Below, piece by piece: positions 24,603 through 33,147 of a DNA stretch of 64,000 nucleotides. Under the pieces are notes generated by a model. It made no database searches. It was not told the DNA's origin and worked only from the letters and a program-made list of their open reading frames with translations. The stretch comes from JACMLD01 sp044227095 (GTDB lineage: Bacteria > Bacteroidota > Bacteroidia > Chitinophagales > Chitinophagaceae). Position numbers and translations under genes: made by a program. The stretch is from NCBI GenBank assembly GCA_044227095.1, contig JBGAFV010000001.1:1798001-1862000 (forward strand), in the 5' to 3' direction. Position 1 is the first letter of the stretch. Each line of letters starts with the position of its first letter.

Positions 24603-25037
24603 TCATTTAAGAAAACCTTGTTCCTTTATGTTTTTAAGCCAAATATTTGCAAAATTGCAGTGCCCATGCTGCCATGTTTTTATAAAAGATTTTATCTGCC
24701 CGTTATCGATAGTTATGCTTTCTTCATAAATACCTAAGTTGTCCTGCTGAAACATCTGGGGATATATTGCAAGCTCGTCAAAATCTTTTTCACTTTTCCT
24801 GTTGTCAATAACTATAAATACCATTTCGGGATCACGCATTACATCTCCGTTTAAAAGATAGGAGTGGCAGAGACTATAAGATGCTGCTACACCCCATGAG
24901 GTCAGGATGTTTTCTTGCAGCATTTCCATATCCAACGGCATAAAGCCGGTTGATTCCAATTTTACATGCTGTTGCTTTCCCAGTTTTGTAAGTAAACGGT
25001 AAAATATGTTTGTTGCTTGACGATTAAGTTTTTTCAT
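24603..25037 (-). CDS. DUF6908-like hypothetical protein
   Basis: A 144-residue soluble protein with the segments LNGDVMRDPEMVFIVID and YPQMFQQDNLGIYEESI. The DxxxDPEM...YPxxxQQDxxG pattern recalls the DUF6908 family, common in Bacteroidota mobile elements near SSB and Toprim genes. I assign it from memory, so the label is tentative. The function of the family is unknown. It is downstream of the J-domain gene on the same strand. Confidence 0.6.
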   Translation of the reverse strand: MKKLNRQATNIFYRLLTKLGKQQHVKLESTGFMPLDMEMLQENILTSWGVAASYSLCHSYLLNGDVMRDPEMVFIVIDNRKSEKDFDELAIYPQMFQQDNLGIYEESITIDNGQIKSFIKTWQHGHCNFANIWLKNIKEQGFLK

Positions 25038-25084
25038 AATAAAAGTGCAGCCCTTGTGGTGCGGCGCTGCGCCCGCATTAAAAT

Positions 25085-25561
25085 TTATTTGGTTAAAATT
25101 TTACTATTGAATTTTGAATTGATGTTTTCGCTACCATACTTTTGACGGATTTCATCGAGTGATTTTTTTCCGCCTCTGGTTTTGTACTGGTCGGCCCGGA
25201 AATACCATGCACATTTTTTTGGGGCAAAAAAGAATTGAGCCTCTTTTAAATTGGCTTTAACTGGCTTTGTATTGCCGGTTACCCAAATCCAATGGCCAAC
25301 TAGTTCTATAATAATCCCTGGCAGGTATATTATTTTCTCTATTGCTTCCCGGTATAGTTCAGAAAGTTTAATTTCATTATCCGCCTGCTCGTCTGAAAGT
25401 CCTGCACCATTTGCCAGCCTTGCACAGGCATAAGTATATTCTCTATTGATGGCCTGCATGGTGGCCGTATTACCACCCAAATCAGGATGATTTTGCTTAG
25501 CTAATTGCTTATAATGCGCTTTTACTTCCTCTATGGTTTTGCAGTTGCTGAAATATTGCAT
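25085..25561 (-). CDS. J-domain (DnaJ-like) protein
   Basis: A 158-residue protein with a short J domain at the N terminus: IEEVKAHYKQLAKQNHPDLGGN includes the invariant HPD that stimulates Hsp70 ATPase. The rest has a hydrophobic stretch (IYLPGIIIELVGHWIWVTG) and a C-terminal motif (CAWYFRADQYKTRGG) seen in J-like proteins of Bacteroidota mobile elements. It probably recruits the host DnaK during ICE replication or transfer. It lies between the ssb gene and the DUF6908-like gene. Confidence 0.85.
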   Translation of the reverse strand: MQYFSNCKTIEEVKAHYKQLAKQNHPDLGGNTATMQAINREYTYACARLANGAGLSDEQADNEIKLSELYREAIEKIIYLPGIIIELVGHWIWVTGNTKPVKANLKEAQFFFAPKKCAWYFRADQYKTRGGKKSLDEIRQKYGSENINSKFNSKILTK

Positions 25562-25612
25562 ATGAAAACCGCTCCTTTGTTTATGCTCCCGGAGCGGTTA
25601 AGGAGTTCGGTT

Positions 25613-25981
25613 TTAAAATGGTAAATCGTCGCTTGTGTTTGTAGCTGCCTGAGCAGGCTCAGTGCTTTCTTTCTTGGGGGAATAGTGAACTTTAATATTG
25701 CTTACATGACAGTTTAAAGATGCCTTAGCGTCGCTGCCGCTCATGTATACGGTGGTAAACAAACGGCCTGCGATTTCTACTACTGCTCCTTTGGCTAAAC
25801 GTTCAGCTATTTTTGTACTGATCCAGTAAGAGCAATTGACAAATGTTACTACCTGTTTGCCTTCTTCATTTTTTGGCTTGTAATAATTAGTGATAGCAAC
25901 TGAAAAATTTACTACCTGCCTTTCATCTTTTAACGTGTTCACTTTTGCATTAGCGGTTACACGACCTGTAAACATTTCCAT
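25613..25981 (-). CDS. ssb: single-stranded DNA-binding protein
   Basis: A 122-residue OB-fold SSB. The N-terminal GRVTANAKVNTLKDERQVVNFSVAI and the central KGAVVEIAGRL fit the family, and the protein ends in the acidic tip DDLPF that recruits partner proteins. It would coat ICE single strands during transfer and replication. Confidence 0.93.
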   Translation of the reverse strand: MEMFTGRVTANAKVNTLKDERQVVNFSVAITNYYKPKNEEGKQVVTFVNCSYWISTKIAERLAKGAVVEIAGRLFTTVYMSGSDAKASLNCHVSNIKVHYSPKKESTEPAQAATNTSDDLPF

Positions 25982-26000
25982 GATTGTAATTTTTAAATGA

Positions 26001-26207
26001 TTAATAATTGAATAAAGTGAGGTGTGAGGTCTGGGGTTTTGTGCGGGTGTTCTCGTGGCTGTGCTTTTGTACCAGGTGGTACACTGTTATATCTTCATTT
26101 AAGAAGATTGCCCAGGCAGCAAATAGAGATTTAGAGCGGTTTGTTTTTCTGCGTCTTTGGATTTCCCATGATAGGCGCATAAGACGTGATAATTGTGAAT
26201 GTTGCAT
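26001..26207 (-). CDS. small conserved-type protein with WEI/AW motif
   Basis: A 68-residue basic protein from the Met at 26207. Its N terminus (MQHSQLSRLMRLSWEIQRRR...SLFAAWAIF) fits a pattern I recognise from small Bacteroidota proteins (L..IM..AW.I.R......L..AW), function unknown. The ATG at 26205-26207 overlaps the ATG of the decayed plus-strand gene at 26206-26208, an unusual head-to-head arrangement. The frame is open to 26273 but the extension looks non-natural. Confidence 0.5.
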   Translation of the reverse strand: MQHSQLSRLMRLSWEIQRRRKTNRSKSLFAAWAIFLNEDITVYHLVQKHSHENTRTKPQTSHLTLFNY

Positions 26208-26499
26208 GTCCAAATTTTTATTGTTAGAAATTGCAGCTGTAGCCGCGTTCTTTCTTTTTGGATAGCAATACATATTGGCCTACAGAGACCGGAGAAAGTT
26301 TTTGTATAAAAAATACTATCCGGTATGAAGCCGATTGGAATACAACAAAAGAATAATTGATGATTTGCTGGCCAAAGAAAAAATACCCTGGATGGAGATT
26401 TTTTATATAAAACCCGGAGGGCAAGCCGTAACTTTAGCGGAGGCGCAGACTTTCGTAGGTTCGGCGTAGGACAATATCTTCGATGCCGTTAACACATAA
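26206..26499 (+). pseudogene. decayed small membrane-anchored protein gene with three in-frame stops
   Basis: One frame reads as coherent protein from ATG (26206) to TAA (26497-26499), 98 codons, except for TAG at 26263-26265, TGA at 26326-26328 and TAG at 26467-26469. The product would start with a membrane helix (SKFLLLEIAAVAAFFLFG), continue with a basic helix (AYRDRRKFLYKKYYPV) and a soluble part (IIDDLLAKEKIPWMEIFYIK, then GGQAVTLAEAQTFVGSA). There is no frameshift. Each stop is one G-to-A change from TGG, so all could once have been Trp codons. I do not recognise the parent family. Confidence 0.6.
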
Positions 26500-26527
26500 C
26501 AATCACCAAATAATAAAAAATATATAA

Positions 26528-26597
26528 GGATGCTGTCCGGCATGTGTTAGCTCCTACATTTTTTTTTAAGATTGCTAATACATGCCGGTCTGCATCC
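26528..26597. repeat. large imperfect inverted repeat
   Basis: Arms at 26528-26551 and 26574-26597 match at 21 of 24 positions when one is reverse-complemented (left arm GGATGCTGTCCGGCATGTG, right arm ending GCCGGTCTGCATCC). The 22-nt loop contains a T-run. It marks the start of a GC-richer non-coding stretch. It could be a stem of a structured RNA or a protein-binding dyad. Confidence 0.6.
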
Positions 26598-27077
26598 GCA
26601 ATAAGTCCAATGAACGCTACTGCGTGAATGTATGACGGAGTGAAGCGAAATGGAACCCAGTGAGTATTGTAGCGCGGTCTTGCAGCACGCGGTTTGGGCG
26701 AACGGGTGTAATGAAGTTGAATGAAGGAAGAAATGAGCGGAGTTGCGTGACGCAAAAAAACATTTATTAAAGAAGTTATAAATAATACTCAACTCCTCTG
26801 ACTTTATCGGGGCGTGAGGAGGTAATATGCGCGGGTTTGCCAGCAAAAGGATTGACAAAGAAATCAATCGATACTCTACAATGCTAAAATAAATGGTCGC
26901 ATAAACTAAAAAAGTTTCTTAAAATGTTAATTAGTTGGGATATAAATAAAATATTCAATTAAATTTCCTTTAGTCCAATTTCAATAATTCTCCCAAATTC
27001 AGCTCATTCAAGTTATATTCAAAATTGCTCAATTACTCATTTGGTAACTAAATGTAATCGCATTCAAGCTAATTTGG
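26598..27077. other. GC-richer non-coding island, then AT-rich upstream region
   Basis: No gene is supported. 26598-26760 is clearly richer in G than its surroundings and has many short purine motifs (GGAGTGAAGCG, GAAGGAAGAAATGAGCGG). The two minus-strand frames across it encode implausible proteins. I recall similar non-coding sequence with spurious ORFs in other Bacteroidota mobile elements. From 26880 to 27077 it is very AT-rich. It separates the DNA-processing block from the thyA operon. Confidence 0.35.
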
Positions 27078-28013
27078 TTAGGGTAGTTCCACTGTATACT
27101 TCCAGGTTTTTTTAACCCCCTTACAAGTATTTATTGAATAATGATTGCTATAAGGAAAGATAATATTTACCGGTAGATTTATGCCTTCGTATAGGTAATA
27201 TAAGATAAAACCCAAAACCTGCGGTTTTGTTGACAAGGGGCTCAAGTAAAAATTCGCCTTTTGTTTTGATAAATAATTATCAATGGTATCTTTTAATATT
27301 TGAGCTGTAACAAAAGGATCAAATGCAGGAGAAAATAGTGTTAACGAGTCCGTTCCTAATGACTCTCGTGCATTATGTACTTGTAAAACGCTTTCTTGAT
27401 ACATGTCAGGCTGTAAAGATGGGAAGCCAAATATCTTGTATTTCAGATTACAATGTTTTTTATTATCTGCAACAGCGGAGATAAGTTTTTCATCATACCC
27501 TACCGCTAAAATGAGAACGTCAGAATCACTACTTGGGAGTAAATCTGTCGCAGCACATCCCGGAACTGTTTTAACTATATCGACAAAACCAGAAAACTCA
27601 GTTTCTTCGGATCTCAGATATTGCAATGGTTCAGCATAGATACAATCAACTGTTTTTACACCGATCGATTGCAAATATCTAAATAAGAAAATAATAAAAG
27701 GCCTAATAAAGCCGGTAATGTCGATGCAGACCGAATCATTAATATCTATTGGATTGTTGTTAAAATATTCCAGAATAAAATCATCTTCGTTAAATAGGTT
27801 ATAAGAAAATGCAGTTCCGCCTTTTGGCAAATTATTTTCAGTTTTGTGATGAGGAGTAACAAACCAATGTTTATTTTTTGCTTTTATGTTATTAAAATTA
27901 TGACTTACACGTTCCGAGCAGTCATACGAAGATATATACAGGTCGTATTCTGGAAGCGCAATCCAGTCAGATGCGTCAGCAATTACAGTTTTGTAGAAAA
28001 TTGTATAGTCCAT
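27078..28013 (-). CDS. unrecognised protein, last gene of the thyA-methyltransferase operon
   Basis: A 311-residue soluble protein with no signal or membrane helix. Visible patterns are VCIDITGFIRP (residues 95-105), YAEPLQYL (126-133), EETEFSG (136-142), VLILAVGYDEKLI (166-178). Alternating hydrophobic strands and helices suggest a Rossmann-like fold; the IDITG segment recalls the D-x-TG motif of CARF-type nucleotide-sensor domains, but that is only a resemblance. It starts 2 nt after the ATPase stop, so both are certainly translated from one mRNA. It may be the effector or the sensor of the system. Confidence 0.65.
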   Translation of the reverse strand: MDYTIFYKTVIADASDWIALPEYDLYISSYDCSERVSHNFNNIKAKNKHWFVTPHHKTENNLPKGGTAFSYNLFNEDDFILEYFNNNPIDINDSVCIDITGFIRPFIIFLFRYLQSIGVKTVDCIYAEPLQYLRSEETEFSGFVDIVKTVPGCAATDLLPSSDSDVLILAVGYDEKLISAVADNKKHCNLKYKIFGFPSLQPDMYQESVLQVHNARESLGTDSLTLFSPAFDPFVTAQILKDTIDNYLSKQKANFYLSPLSTKPQVLGFILYYLYEGINLPVNIIFPYSNHYSINTCKGVKKTWKYTVELP

Positions 28014-28015
28014 TT

Positions 28016-30037
28016 CTAAAATATTTCGGTTTGGGGTTGGATTCCGAATGGAGCATTCATCTTGGAAATAAATTCATTGTAATTGCTTTGAAATTCCAAA
28101 TGCCTAGTTGGGTTAAATATAGACTCAATAAAAGATTCATTCAATGGGACAATCCCCCTTCTGCTTATTGGTAAATTAAAATACGGCGCTAACATCCTGT
28201 TCAATTGATACGCCTTTTCAATTCTGTCGGAATTTTTATCACTGCGGCCTCCTACATCTATCAAGATCCTATGAGTAATTGCTAGAGAAATAAATTTATC
28301 AGCAATTTCACTTACTTTTTCTGGTTTGAAGCTAAATGAGGAGGGAGATGTTTCAGTAGGCTTATCAGAATATCTTACTCCTTGAAGCAATTCAGCAAGA
28401 TTATTTATGCACTTATATAACATTTTTCCATCCTCGCCGTAAGCTTCGGTGTCTTCATAAAACCATTTCGAAGCTTGATAAATACCTAGTGATTGAGTTT
28501 TGATTGTAATTGCCATTGCCTTATCAAAAGGGTTTTCATGACTTAGTTTCGACCTTTCAAATATTTCTTTTAAAATAACCAAAAACGCTCTTGGATTGCC
28601 AGCAGATATTTTTATAAAACTAGCTAATCCAGTGTAAGGATATAGTTTTAAATTATTTTCGAAAATAAGTTGCGCTAAAAAATCAAGTTTAAATTTTTCT
28701 TCATAGTTGGTAAGAGCTGACTTCGCCGAATTAGTTAGATAAGCCTTGTTTTCGTGGTCTAGCGAGTTAACAATTGCTTTTCCGTCCTTCGTCCTTGACC
28801 ATTCTTTATAGAAATGAAATATTCTATATTTTTCAAACAAGATATTAGTACTCCTAATTTCTTTGTCGAACAGAGATTGTATTTCATCTAAGTCCAAATT
28901 CAATATGCTCTTTTTGAGTATGCCTTCTTTAAGTTTGTTTTTAAATTTTTTCTGATGGGGCAGCTCTGTTCTTTTCAGAATTTTTTCGAAAAATATTTCT
29001 TCTTTGAATGGTTCAAAATATGAATCGATTCCTTTTCGAATTTCATTTATCGGCCGCTCAATCGCGATCGATATTAAGTCTGTTAGTCTCTTGGCACATA
29101 AGGTAATTGCAAATTCCTTGTATTTTTCTTCGTCTTCGCGCATTAATTCATCGAGCTGTATTATTTGCATTTCTGATCCTGGTCTTAAAACCTCACCTGT
29201 TTTGGTTTTCCTCGTTGTAAATCCATAAGTTCTCGCGCCAATCCAAAAGGTGGAAGGAATTCTTTTATCCCATACTAAGGTGTTGATATAGATTTTTTGA
29301 TATTCCCTGAGTTTTTCCAATTCATCTAAAATGAAAATGAACCTAAATTTTTGGAGCTCATTTATTACATTTGTAACAAGAGCCGGAATTTTGAAAAAGA
29401 CATCTCCAGGAGATAGCTTAATTTGTAAATCATCGTAATTTATACTTCTTTTTAGTGCTGCATTATTAATGTGATAATCCACATGCTTTTTTAAATCATT
29501 GATATAATTTTTAAAAGCCGAAAGCGTGTTGTCAAAACTAGCATCTTGATTGAAACATATTGTTTCTTTCAATTTGCGAACAAAGTCTTCCTCCCTTTCT
29601 TTGGAAATTGCTATCCCTTTAAATAAAAGAATAATTGTGTCAATCAGATTGTATCCAACGAACAACTCCAAATAATACCCAAAAATGGTATCCCACTGAT
29701 CTTCTTCAATCCCGCAGCCATACATTCTTGCAGAGTTCATAGCACCAAGCTCAATATTTAACCCAGCATAATTGTCAATTTCAATTACTTTTTTGAGGTC
29801 GTTTTCATACCTTAAAGTTTGCAGAGGGAATGAGTAATATCTCAGAAGATGAGTTTTGCCACAACCTTTCCCTCCTATAACATATTTAGGAGTTAAATCA
29901 GAAGGGCTCAAATAGTAAACTAAGTCTTCTCCATTACCTGTATGAAAATCTACCCAATAATCTGCAATTTGTTGATTAGTGAAGTCTGTAGCTTTTGTTA
30001 TGTTAAAAGGGTTATTTACTTCAGTAAAGCCGTTCAT
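28016..30037 (-). CDS. ORC/Cdc6-like AAA ATPase
   Basis: A 673-residue P-loop ATPase. Walker A is GGKGCGKT (residues 55-62), Walker B FIFILDELEK (about 234-242) and a sensor-1-like segment follows (STFWIGARTYGFT). ISAGNPRAFLVIL, about residue 470, looks like sensor 2. A C-terminal winged-helix-like region ends with LAPYFNLPISRRG. This architecture is that of the ORC-Cdc6 family AAA ATPases found in predicted prokaryotic conflict systems. It probably acts as the NTP-driven switch of the operon. It starts 3 nt after the stop of the phosphoribosyltransferase-like gene. Confidence 0.82.
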   Translation of the reverse strand: MNGFTEVNNPFNITKATDFTNQQIADYWVDFHTGNGEDLVYYLSPSDLTPKYVIGGKGCGKTHLLRYYSFPLQTLRYENDLKKVIEIDNYAGLNIELGAMNSARMYGCGIEEDQWDTIFGYYLELFVGYNLIDTIILLFKGIAISKEREEDFVRKLKETICFNQDASFDNTLSAFKNYINDLKKHVDYHINNAALKRSINYDDLQIKLSPGDVFFKIPALVTNVINELQKFRFIFILDELEKLREYQKIYINTLVWDKRIPSTFWIGARTYGFTTRKTKTGEVLRPGSEMQIIQLDELMREDEEKYKEFAITLCAKRLTDLISIAIERPINEIRKGIDSYFEPFKEEIFFEKILKRTELPHQKKFKNKLKEGILKKSILNLDLDEIQSLFDKEIRSTNILFEKYRIFHFYKEWSRTKDGKAIVNSLDHENKAYLTNSAKSALTNYEEKFKLDFLAQLIFENNLKLYPYTGLASFIKISAGNPRAFLVILKEIFERSKLSHENPFDKAMAITIKTQSLGIYQASKWFYEDTEAYGEDGKMLYKCINNLAELLQGVRYSDKPTETSPSSFSFKPEKVSEIADKFISLAITHRILIDVGGRSDKNSDRIEKAYQLNRMLAPYFNLPISRRGIVPLNESFIESIFNPTRHLEFQSNYNEFISKMNAPFGIQPQTEIF

Positions 30038-30040
30038 TAT

Positions 30041-30976
30041 TTACTTGAGTTTAATATATCTAACAAAAATTGGTTTCCAACTTTTCTCACCCCATATTAT
30101 TGGCAATGTATTGTCAGGAGTATTATGTGCAAACGATATAAGTAGTTGGCCATCATTAAAACCAAGCGGATGACCTTCTACAGGAGTATCGATTACCAAT
30201 GGAAGCCCGTAGTCGGAACTAAACTTTTTGGCCTTGGCTTTGTCAATTTCTGGATACGATTCTTCAAAATACCTAGATTTGTCATTAAAGCACTTAAAGG
30301 TGTTATCCAAAATAAATGATGACTCGGATTCATCAAAAGGAGAATATTTTCTGACATTTTCAAACCCTTCAGATGTCGCAAATAACACGTAATAAGAAAC
30401 CTTTATTGATGAATTCAATCTTTTTAATTCGTCAATGAGAGCTTTACATCCAACGGCGGTTTCACCGCTTCCACAAAAGTCATCAATAAATATATAATGT
30501 TTGACTGAAGGCTCAGATAAAGCGCCTGCTGTGATTAACTCAGAGCTTGATTTCATGTGCCTCGTAAATAACTTATTAACCTGACGAAAAATCATTAAAA
30601 TATGACCGCCGCTTTCAGACGCAGTTCCTACGCTAACAAAACGTGTATTATCTAACTCATTTTGAAAATGTGCATTAATTAATGAGAGGTCTGTTGTATC
30701 GCTGTTGCTTAGGCGGAACTTTTCAGTAACTCTATATTTGAATTTATCACGGTATATTGAAATTAATAATTCTCTAATTTCGTCGCTCCCAAAAAACATA
30801 AATTTAGAAAGCAAGTAAAGAGAATTTATTTTTTCATCCTCTTTAAAATTGCTAAGCCATAACTTATGATTAGTAGCTGTAAACCTTTTTTCAGCCCATA
30901 TAGTTTGATAGTAAATCATGATCTTACCTATCAGTTTTTCTTTCAATGGCAAAGCGCTATAGATGCTTTTTTTCAT
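30041..30976 (-). CDS. phosphoribosyltransferase-like protein
   Basis: A 311-residue protein. The PRPP-binding loop is clear at residues 161-173, YIFIDDFCGSGET, preceded by a strand and followed by a helix (AVGCKALIDELKRL), as in type I phosphoribosyltransferases (consensus VDDVxxTGxT). The N-terminal 140 residues are specific to this subgroup and helical (WLSNFKEDEKINSLYLL). This PRTase-like type has been noted in predicted conflict systems next to ORC-like ATPases. Whether it uses PRPP or a modified nucleotide is not known. It starts right after the methyltransferase stop with no gap. Confidence 0.8.
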   Translation of the reverse strand: MKKSIYSALPLKEKLIGKIMIYYQTIWAEKRFTATNHKLWLSNFKEDEKINSLYLLSKFMFFGSDEIRELLISIYRDKFKYRVTEKFRLSNSDTTDLSLINAHFQNELDNTRFVSVGTASESGGHILMIFRQVNKLFTRHMKSSSELITAGALSEPSVKHYIFIDDFCGSGETAVGCKALIDELKRLNSSIKVSYYVLFATSEGFENVRKYSPFDESESSFILDNTFKCFNDKSRYFEESYPEIDKAKAKKFSSDYGLPLVIDTPVEGHPLGFNDGQLLISFAHNTPDNTLPIIWGEKSWKPIFVRYIKLK

Positions 30977-32320
30977 TTATTTCTTTTTAAATCCCAGAAT
31001 CCACTCGCGTGTGATAATGCTAGCAGTCTTATTTCTTTTTGTCATAAGGCCATATGACTTAATATCATCTATTAATTTGAAAACAACTTCCAATCCTAAA
31101 GATTCTACTATAGTACATAAATACTCTTGGGTATTGAACTCATATCCACAAACTTGATTGTTTCCAATTACAAGTATTAAATACCCACCTTTTTTCAATA
31201 CCCTGGCAGCTTCTTTCAATGAATCAGCCATCTCTATCAAATAGTTGGCTGAGATATGTGCTCTTTGAGGATATTCTTTATGGATTTTTCTCAATAAATT
31301 GTCTGCATTCTTGATATTTGTCTTTTTCAATTCATTATAGTCAATTTTATAATAATTTTCCCTCCCGATCGACCCTAATTCGAGATCTCTAAGGGACGAT
31401 TCTTCTTGAGTGAAGCCAAGCCACCCAAGATTTAGACTGCTGGATCTTATGTATTTTTGTGCGCCAGCATATGGAGGTGATGAAATAAATAATTGGACCG
31501 ACTCTGCATTTAATTTCCTGCCTGTAGGAGTTAATAAGGCTCTCGCATCATTTGAAATTAGGCTAACACTTATTGCCTTTTTTACGTCTAAATTTAGTTT
31601 TTCAAATCTTTTTATATTCTGCAAAACAATTTCATTAAATCTATTTTTTATATTCATTGTTTCAAGCCCATGTAATAAGACTTTTGATTCATTTCTTAGT
31701 TGATGGCGATATGGATATCTTTTGGGATTTAATTTTACGGGTACAGAAACCCTTGGATCCGCTAAGCTTACTTTCTTAATTAAATTAGAAAAACAGACAT
31801 GGAAAAAATCTCTGTAGTCAGAATCATCAATATTTTCAATGTTATAAAGAATACTTCCTAAATGCCTCTTAATTCGAGGTAAGAACCAATAATCTATATT
31901 AACGACATTGGGTTGGGAACCTTTTTTTCTGCAATCAATTTGCGCAAATAGCATGTCATTGTAGTCCTTTAAAACTTTGGTATCATATAACCTTACCTTT
32001 GTTCTCGAAATTAATCTTGCCAAAGGATTGGAATCAGCTCCAACGGGCGCCCTGCCTGCTAACAAACTTTCCAATAAAACAGTACCAGAGCCGCAAAACG
32101 AATCAAGAACTTTGTCTTTTTGTGCCGACAAAATACTATTATTAATAAATAGATGAGGTATGTGTGGCAAAAGTTTTGCTGGATATGAATGAATCAAATG
32201 AGTTGCTCTGTCATTACTATTCAACTGCGGGATCATTTCCCTGAAACTTACCGAAATAGGTTTTTTGTTTTTTTTATAATTTATAATAAAACCTTCAACA
32301 AGTGAATCAAAATTGATCAT
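30977..32320 (-). CDS. DNA methyltransferase, N4-cytosine-type motifs
   Basis: A 447-residue SAM-dependent methyltransferase. AdoMet motif I is LDSFCGSGTVLLE (residues 72-84), followed by GADSNPLA, and the catalytic motif IV is SSPPY (residues 280-284). SPPY is typical of amino-methylating enzymes, most often N4-cytosine. The 200 residues between motifs I and IV probably hold the target-recognition part (alpha-like order). The segment HLIHSYPAKLLPHIPHLFI before motif I is characteristic of this DNA methylase subfamily. No restriction endonuclease is adjacent. It starts 17 nt after the thyA stop and abuts the PRTase gene. Confidence 0.88.
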   Translation of the reverse strand: MINFDSLVEGFIINYKKNKKPISVSFREMIPQLNSNDRATHLIHSYPAKLLPHIPHLFINNSILSAQKDKVLDSFCGSGTVLLESLLAGRAPVGADSNPLARLISRTKVRLYDTKVLKDYNDMLFAQIDCRKKGSQPNVVNIDYWFLPRIKRHLGSILYNIENIDDSDYRDFFHVCFSNLIKKVSLADPRVSVPVKLNPKRYPYRHQLRNESKVLLHGLETMNIKNRFNEIVLQNIKRFEKLNLDVKKAISVSLISNDARALLTPTGRKLNAESVQLFISSPPYAGAQKYIRSSSLNLGWLGFTQEESSLRDLELGSIGRENYYKIDYNELKKTNIKNADNLLRKIHKEYPQRAHISANYLIEMADSLKEAARVLKKGGYLILVIGNNQVCGYEFNTQEYLCTIVESLGLEVVFKLIDDIKSYGLMTKRNKTASIITREWILGFKKK

Positions 32321-32337
32321 ACGGGCTGGGTTATTTA

Positions 32338-33132
32338 TCAGACAGCAACAGGTGCTTTAATTCCAGGATGAGGGTTATAATTGTCAAGTAAAATGTCTTT
32401 AAAATTGAAATCAAAAATTGATTTTATTTCAGGATTAATTCTTAATGTTGGATATGGGAGTGGCTCTCTTTGTAGTTGAAGTTTGACTTGCTCGATGTGA
32501 TTTAGATAAATATGCGTATCTGCTAGTACATGAACAAAATCACCAACTTCAAAATTACAAACCTGTGCAATTAAATGTGTTAACAAAGCATAAGAGGCGA
32601 TATTGAATGGTACGCCTAAAAACATATCACAGCTCCGTTGATACATCATACAGGACAGCTTGTTATTTACCACATAGAATTGAAACATTAAGTGACAAGC
32701 AGGTAAGGCCATCTTGTTAATTTCAGCAACATTCCAAGCGTTTACAATTATTCGTCTAGAATCGGGGTTTTTTTTAAGTGTTGCTATCGCTTCCGAAATT
32801 TGATCTATTACACCACCTTCATAATTTTTCCAGCTCCGCCACTGGTAGCCGTAAACGGGGCCAAGTTCGCCTTCTTTATCTGCCCACTCATCCCAAATCG
32901 ATACCCCATTTTCCTTTAAGTATTTTATGTTGGTATCACCTCTTAAAAACCATAACAGTTCATAAACTATTGATTTGAAATGAAGCTTTTTGGTTGTAAT
33001 TAATGGAAATCCTTCTGCTAAATTGAACCGCATCTGACAGCCAAAAACACTTAGTGTACCTACCCCTGTTCGGTCTTTCTTTTCTGCCCCATTTTCAAGT
33101 ACATATTTGAGTAATTGTTCATATTGGTTCAT
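32338..33132 (-). CDS. thyA: thymidylate synthase
   Basis: A complete 264-residue ThyA from the Met at 33132, converting dUMP to dTMP with methylene-tetrahydrofolate. The catalytic Cys is residue 146 (ALPACH), the dUMP-selecting Asn is residue 177 (FNIASYALL), both at the E. coli positions; DRTGVGT, DSRRIIVNAWN and the C-terminal PHPGIKAPVAV are intact. Asn177 argues against a dCMP-hydroxymethylase variant. The upstream ATG at 33150 is less likely, since the promoter at 33148-33176 overlaps it. It is the first gene of a five-gene operon with DNA methyltransferase, PRTase, ATPase and an unknown gene. Confidence 0.95.
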   Translation of the reverse strand: MNQYEQLLKYVLENGAEKKDRTGVGTLSVFGCQMRFNLAEGFPLITTKKLHFKSIVYELLWFLRGDTNIKYLKENGVSIWDEWADKEGELGPVYGYQWRSWKNYEGGVIDQISEAIATLKKNPDSRRIIVNAWNVAEINKMALPACHLMFQFYVVNNKLSCMMYQRSCDMFLGVPFNIASYALLTHLIAQVCNFEVGDFVHVLADTHIYLNHIEQVKLQLQREPLPYPTLRINPEIKSIFDFNFKDILLDNYNPHPGIKAPVAV

Positions 33133-33147
33133 GAGACTCAATTTTCT

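Noticed and set aside
26489..26867. Two overlapping minus-strand frames of 88 and 106 codons
   Set aside because: They cross a GC-rich non-coding stretch, have implausible composition (many Ser/His/Cys without structure) and conflict with each other.
30977..32320. Classical restriction-modification system
   Set aside because: No endonuclease gene adjoins the methyltransferase; its neighbours are a PRTase-like protein and thyA.
32338..33132. dCMP hydroxymethylase and base-hypermodification pathway
   Set aside because: The Asn at position 177 selects dUMP, and no kinase or glucosyltransferase of a hypermodification pathway is near.
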